Below, one piece after another: positions 58,819-64,000 of a DNA stretch of 64,000 nt (positions are counted from its first letter, which is position 1; each line of letters opens with the position of its first letter). The notes beneath the pieces were generated by a model, which saw nothing but the letters and a program-made list of their open reading frames with translations, made no database searches and was not told the DNA's origin. The stretch is from Dipylidium caninum (Eukaryota > Platyhelminthes > Cestoda > Cyclophyllidea > Dipylidiidae), in NCBI GenBank assembly GCA_017562135.1, contig QEYB01001638.1:248001-312000 (forward strand). The letters are read 5' to 3'. The translations under genes and the position numbers were made by a program.

Positions 58819-59531
58819 AAATCGTGCGCACAAACGAGTGGAAATAGCGCATTAGTTTAAATTTTACTTTCTAACAAGAACACAATCAACCTCTAAATGA
58901 GACTGAGATAAACAAATGGGTTCCTCAAAAATAGTTTCGTATTTTTAAACAGTGTTTTGCCCATCTTTTTAGTTGTTTTTAAAAAAATTTTAAGTAGCAG
59001 CGCAACTGTTTTTTAAGAGATTTATTTTATAGTCAGTCTGTACACGTCGCACAGAGCTAGTCGCAAATAACTTTGCTATATTAGAAATTAAAAAATCCCG
59101 CCGAATCAGGTGGTATTTATGTGCAGGTCATCTTCCTCATCCTTGCCTCATAATACATCGTAAACAGTTAAATATTTGGGTACGTAATCCTAGAAGTAAC
59201 TTTCATTGCCGTGGCTCCTATTAGAGTTCCCATTATTCCGCTAATTTTTCGACCATGCGTGTTTTAGTGTGTTATATTGAGCGCTCTCGAGTGTGACTTG
59301 GTCCTTCCTCGTTTATTGCGTCTTTTCGTAACTTTAACTCTTTGGCCGACGACTATCGTTTATACTAACTACTTGGGCCAGTGCATATTTATAAGCTCTT
59401 TTTTAACAATACACGTTGACAGTAGTGAGAACACCGGGTACATACGTTTACCTTCTATTTTGCAAGCGTGTAGAACACTTGTGATTTTTCGGAAATTTCT
59501 TTTTTTATATGGAATTCAACCTGCCTTAGTG
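58819..59531. promoter_or_regulatory. Divergent promoter region scaffold gene / LITAF-like gene
   Basis: These 713 bases lie between two start codons on opposite strands. The region is AT-rich with T- and A-runs. I see no convincing reading frame. An open frame upstream of and in frame with the LITAF-like ATG has no ATG of its own. Confidence 0.5.
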
Positions 59532-62003
59532 ATGACAGATAAAGTGGATTTACCAACGGCCCCCCCTCCATACACAGAATCGCCAGCACCCTACCCACCA
59601 CCTTTTTCAGGTATTTGCCAACCGAGTAATAACTGATACGTGTGTAATGGCACCGCCTCCTTTGTTTCTGGTAGTCTGGTTCTAGTCTTTACGTTTTACC
59701 CTCAGGGTCAAGTAGTATATGATTTACTGTTGGCCGGCCTTTACTTACATCTAGGCGTTTGTTTCAATGCTTTTTTGTTCTACTCGTTGAATATATGTCT
59801 TTTTGGCTTTCAATATATACGTCTCTTCGAACAAGACATGTAGTTCGTCAAAATGCCCTAAATTATAGCGAAATCTCTGTAAAATTCAGTGTATCTGTCA
59901 CCAGGCCCCCATTTTCATGCTTTGATGTGGCGGTGAATTTTACCTCTTATTTCGATTATTTACTATGTTTCTTTCTTTGTGCTTTTTTGCACTTCACTTT
60001 TTAGCGTATCCAGCGGCGCCAGGCTATCCTGTCGGCCCTCAATATCCGCAGGGACCCGGTTATCCTCCTGGTCCGGGAACTGCGCCGCCAGGTTTTCCCT
60101 TGCCCCCTCCAAGTATCGGATAGCATTGTTCATCACGTACTCACCTTTAAGCATTCGTAGGCCACTTGCACATTCAGGTTACATATGTACTCTTAGCCTT
60201 AGCGTTTAATTATATTGTCAGTTTCGCTCTACACTACAACCTTGATACGACACCTTTTTAAAGCCTAACCTCAAGGACGGCAAGTTGTGTCTGGTTCTTT
60301 CTGCGACACTTACAACCAGATAAGGTTTTGGATCTGTAATTCATTTCTCTTTTTATTTTTTACTTAGTCTACGTCTTATGTAGTTTGATAGAATTTCCCC
60401 TCTTAAGAAGGTCTAATTTTTAGAGTGATTTATGTTCGCCAGCACCATATACGGAACATTTGCTTTAAAGCCCGTTTACTCTCATGATTAGTGTCTTTTT
60501 CATTGTTTTCGTCTCACGCCTACTACAAAAATCTTTGCATTTCAGTTATGACCCTATTTTTTGCTTTTACAAAAAGCAAAAAGCCATATTATTTATTCAT
60601 TTAAGTCTCTGGTTTTTACTTATAACTCAAAAACCGGAAGTTCGCTTACGTGAGTTGTTTGAATGACTCTTGTCTTACTCCGGACCAACTTTGCTTCATG
60701 TTCCCCATTATCTACCATAAGTTCTTAAGACTCCCGGACCTTTGTTCCCCAAAAGAAATAGTTACTTGGGCGTGTGATGGAATTTACATATGAATATATT
60801 TTGTTAACTAAGTCTTGAAATGGTATCTCTTGTTTTTAATGTTCTACGAAAGTCCACTCACACTCGTTTGTCACTTAGTTTTTTTACTTCATAATTTGGT
60901 TTTCCTATGAATTTGGTTACTTTGTCAAGATATTTTGAATTTGTCTAATTCATTCTCACGCCTACTTCCCATGATTACTGCCATGGTACTTGTTTTTTGC
61001 GTCATCTTGGTCCGCCCGAGATTTGTTTATAACTTAATCGCGTCATAAATTTGTAACCAGACGATGAATAAAGAGGCCTTTTATGGGAATGAACGTTTGT
61101 TGTCTTCAAAGGGCCGTTACTTGTTAGAATTTTTTTTCAATTTTACCATCCCCGATCATAAATAACATTTCTCTTCTTTCAGCCACTGTGATATACACGG
61201 CGGGTACTCTGGGCTGTGGTCCCTCACGTTCCTTTTGTCCTACGTGCCAAAGAGAGGTATTGACTAACGTCACATATGAGTCGGGCCTCCTTACGTGGAT
61301 ACTGGTCGCTGTCATCTTTTTCTTGGGGTAAATCGTGTAATTTTGTCGCTCGTTTCCACCCTTGATTTCCGGGTTATATAAAATTTTTTGCACGTGACAC
61401 CAACTGAGGGCATGCTCAACTGTATTAGTCGGGGGTTTTGTGAATTTGATTGGTGAGGTTATCAAAGTATAGAGGCTTTATCGTAAAATTTTAATACTGC
61501 TCCGGCGAACAAAGTAGCACCTTAGGAACTAGTCATCGCTCTAGTTTGGTAGAAAGGTTTTCTTGCCCCGTTCGTGGGTTTATCATCGGTGATTTGTCTT
61601 TTCATCATCTTGAAGCAAATTTGCTAGTAACCATAATCGCTCGTAGCCTCTACTCCTCTGACTAATAATGGACTTGAGTTACCTATTGCCTTCGGAAATA
61701 GAGCGTGCGAGTCAGTTAGTGTTTTTTTTCTTTTTTATCTATTATCTGGTATTTTCTGACGTCATTTTTTTGGGTATTTGGATCACGTTAACAGTTTCCC
61801 TTCAAGAAAAATCGTCCATGGCATATATATCGACCTCCGTTGGCAATTCCGCATAGATTTCCCCTTACGCATCAACTCTGTTACCCAATTTTAGAGGTGT
61901 GCTGGGCTGTTGTTTGATCCCATTTTGCTGCGACTGCGATAAGGACGTTGTGCATAGTTGTCCGCATTGCAGAAGGTCTCTCGGGAAGTGCAGTCGCTTG
62001 TGA
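59532..62003 (+). CDS. LITAF: LITAF-family membrane-associated zinc protein (four exons)
   Basis: Exons 59532-59610, 60005-60112, 61183-61327 and 61895-62003 give 146 residues with matching phases (1, 1, 2). The N-terminal half is Pro/Tyr/Gly-rich with a PPPY motif (A-P-P-P-Y-T-E), a ligand for WW-domain ubiquitin ligases of the NEDD4 type. The C-terminal half is a complete LITAF domain: F-C-P-T-C-Q-R-E-V, GLLTWILVAVIFFLGGVLG, CCLIPFCCDCDKDVVHSCPH and C-R-R-S-L-G. The C-x-x-C ... H-x-C-P-x-C pairs bind zinc and the hydrophobic stretch inserts into the endosomal/lysosomal membrane face (known for the family). A splice-acceptor-like CCTTAG ends two bases before the ATG. Which LITAF paralogue it is cannot be told; flatworms have several. 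Confidence 0.95.
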
Positions 62004-63472
62004 ATTAATTCACCCGTCATACCTCTTTCCTCGCCTGCCCCCTTTCCCTTTTGCTTTCCACAGGTCAATATATGCCTCGTGTTGGATTTTTCAAATTCTT
62101 TAAACAAAGCCATTAACATGACTTCTGATTCTTAAATTTCTCCTGTTCTCATTTGGCTTTTCTGTTATTAATGGTCAGATTTTTCCGAAAACGATGTGCG
62201 TTGCGTGTTCTTTTTTTACTTTGGGTCATACTTCATTTGGCGTAGACTCTGGCTTGGGGAAAGGTTTTTGTAATTACCTAACTTTGGTTCAGACACTTAG
62301 GAACAGTCTGTATTATCTTGATGAATCACCTAATGCCTCTTGCGCAACGATAGAAGGCATGGACTTGTGGAAACATTAAGTGACACTTTAGTTCTTTACG
62401 CACCAGATATTCTGAAACGCCCCACGCGTTTGGCTAAGTGCACATAAGTGATGACTCGGGGACTGTCGCAGTGTGGAAGATTTATGCCTTTCGGGGACAG
62501 GTGTCTACGACTTGGCTGACCGGTAACCTCAGTTTCGTTGATTCATATTCAGTGGAGGAAACAAAGCTGCAGCGGAGTTTTTCGCGCCATGTGACCGGGC
62601 GGAATTCGTGTTTGCATGCATAAAAATCCCATGTGCGTTGTGTTGACATGACGTCGCCTAGCCTCCGCTCACATTGTGTTTTCTTTGTTTCTCATTGATG
62701 AGATAATCTCGTCACATGCGCTAGTGAGGTCTTCTCTAGTTAGTCAAAAGTCCGATTACGTTGTAACATCTTGTTTGCCTCTGGGACAAGTGTCTAGCAA
62801 CGGAGCTGGTGGTAAGAGAGAGTGACCATTGTAGCCCAACATCTTATCGAGTACCACTATAAATTTAGCATACTTGAGCAGGTTTGTTAACGATTGTTAA
62901 AAATGTGATAGGCGTATATGGCGTAGTCTCAATTTCGTCTTAATTAGTTGTGCTCCCGATCATAAAGCACCGCTATTTAGAATTAACAGGCTATTCTTCC
63001 CTGACTAACGCAACTATACAGCTCCATTAATATTACACACGGAAGACATCGTTTAGCATGGCCCTAATTGTTGAGTACATGAGGCTTAGGAAATTGAAGG
63101 TGCGAAACCCTCCTTTGTCTTCTATTGAAGGGGTCCGCTCTTCTGCTGCTTGATTCCCTTCTGTTGTACTTCATGCAAGGACGCAGAGCACTTCTGCCCT
63201 ATCTGTGGTCGTTTGCTAGGCTCCTACCGCCGCCTCTGAGACGATGAGCCCGACTCCTGCGCACACTACAATCCATTTGTATTGTTCAATAAAACTGCTC
63301 TACCGCATTTATCCGCCATATGCAAAAGTTTTCCATTTTGTCAAGATTAAAACGCTTTTAAAAACTCCTCAAATTCTAAAATTCTATTAAATTTCTTAAG
63401 CAGCCCTAAAAATTTTGGTTGGTAGTGACGCAAGTGTATGCTAGTGCTGCATTAGCTTGAAATTTTTTAGAC
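62004..63472. other. About 1.5 kb downstream of the LITAF-like gene, no gene seen
   Basis: T-rich sequence without a credible reading frame. An AATAAA at 63288-63293 could end a long 3' UTR of the LITAF-like gene. Confidence 0.5.
63288..63293 (+). terminator. Candidate polyadenylation signal AATAAA
   Basis: A clear AATAAA between the LITAF-like gene and the next reading frame. The distance to the LITAF-like stop (about 1.28 kb) makes the assignment uncertain. Confidence 0.35.
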
Positions 63473-63760
63473 ATGACGAAGTGGAGTACGTTGGATCGGG
63501 CTATTGCGAGAGCCTTGAAATTTGAGGACGCCAGCATGTCACTGTTGAGTACGAGCGTCAGGAATCGTCAAGGAATGGTCCTGACGGCATCACGTGAGAG
63601 CGCGGTTGTCAGTGGGATGAGAAACAGCGCAAATGTTGCTCGTTACTTTAACTTAAAAAGTAGTGGCGCTCGCAACTTGGCAGTGCTGAAATTTGCGATG
63701 AAGACTGTCCCTCCTTCCGACCTCCTTTCCATTTCAACCGCAGGGGTTAACAAATGTTAG
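63473..63760 (+). CDS. Orphan reading frame, possible first exon
   Basis: ATG at 63473, two bases after a TTTTTTAG acceptor-like site. It opens a 95-codon frame: MTKWSTLDRAIARALKFEDA, a Ser/Arg-rich middle and KFAMKTVPPSDLLSIS near the end. Two amphipathic helices are likely (residues 5-17 and 69-80). I do not recognise a family. It could be complete (stop at 63758-63760) or a first exon using a GTTAAC or GTTAGG donor near 63.75 kb, with the rest beyond the window. Confidence 0.4.
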   Translation: MTKWSTLDRAIARALKFEDASMSLLSTSVRNRQGMVLTASRESAVVSGMRNSANVARYFNLKSSGARNLAVLKFAMKTVPPSDLLSISTAGVNKC

Positions 63761-64000
63761 GGTACCTCGACGTTCCCTTGATATTTAATAAGTATATGTT
63801 AAAAGGCAATGTACTGGTAATATTTCGCAAAGGATTGGGATTATTATAAAAAATTATGAGTGAACATCCATTAAGTGGTAGCAGGCGGTATGTGATAATG
63901 TACATTCCCCCAAATATTTAAAACGGTAGGAAGCGCTACGACTCCCCCTGTATTTGCATAAAATTGGGTGGACCTCCTCACCCATGATATGGCCCCCACC

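Overview
The window is eukaryotic nuclear DNA with spliced animal genes. I could read six conserved animal genes and one orphan reading frame. Very short introns (33 nt in ZMYND10, a possible 37 nt leader intron before COQ9), tiny exons (26-60 nt) next to kilobase introns, and divergent but colinear animal proteins fit a flatworm, perhaps a tapeworm or fluke. That placement is inference. I saw no rRNA, tRNA, CRISPR or recognisable transposon.

Left part, 1-14 kb, AT-rich and compact. On the minus strand, running off the left edge, is ZMYND10, an assembly factor for ciliary dynein arms. It shares a 1.35 kb divergent promoter with GLMN (glomulin, plus strand, intronless). GLMN is followed head-to-tail by COQ9 (ubiquinone biosynthesis, six exons, with its mitochondrial presequence on its own first exon) and SYS1 (Golgi membrane protein, single exon). 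The promoter carries RFX/X-box-like sites on the ZMYND10 side and a 16-bp-arm inverted repeat.

Centre, 14.5-58.8 kb, minus strand. Almost all of this is one very large gene, the MPDZ/PATJ (MUPP1 / InaD-like) multi-PDZ scaffold of cell junctions and polarity. About 30 small exons lie in long introns. They were found by matching PDZ folds and linkers in order with animal MPDZ and by requiring compatible splice phases. Domains equivalent to PDZ3, 4, 5, 7, 8, 9, 10 and 11 are seen, plus two divergent PDZ-like regions at the N-terminus. No L27 domain and no clear PDZ6 were found. The intron sequence is purine-rich on the plus strand and more GC-rich than the left flank.

Right part, 58.8-64 kb. 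A divergent 0.7 kb promoter separates the scaffold gene from a LITAF-family gene (four exons, plus strand), which carries a complete zinc/membrane LITAF domain and an N-terminal PPPY motif. A 95-codon orphan reading frame follows at 63.5 kb.

The genes have unrelated jobs and look like an ordinary gene neighbourhood. The points most worth a second look are the structure of the scaffold gene (inserted, degenerate and missing PDZ domains, tiny exons), the start-site pattern shared by four plus-strand genes, and the ciliary-type promoter of ZMYND10.
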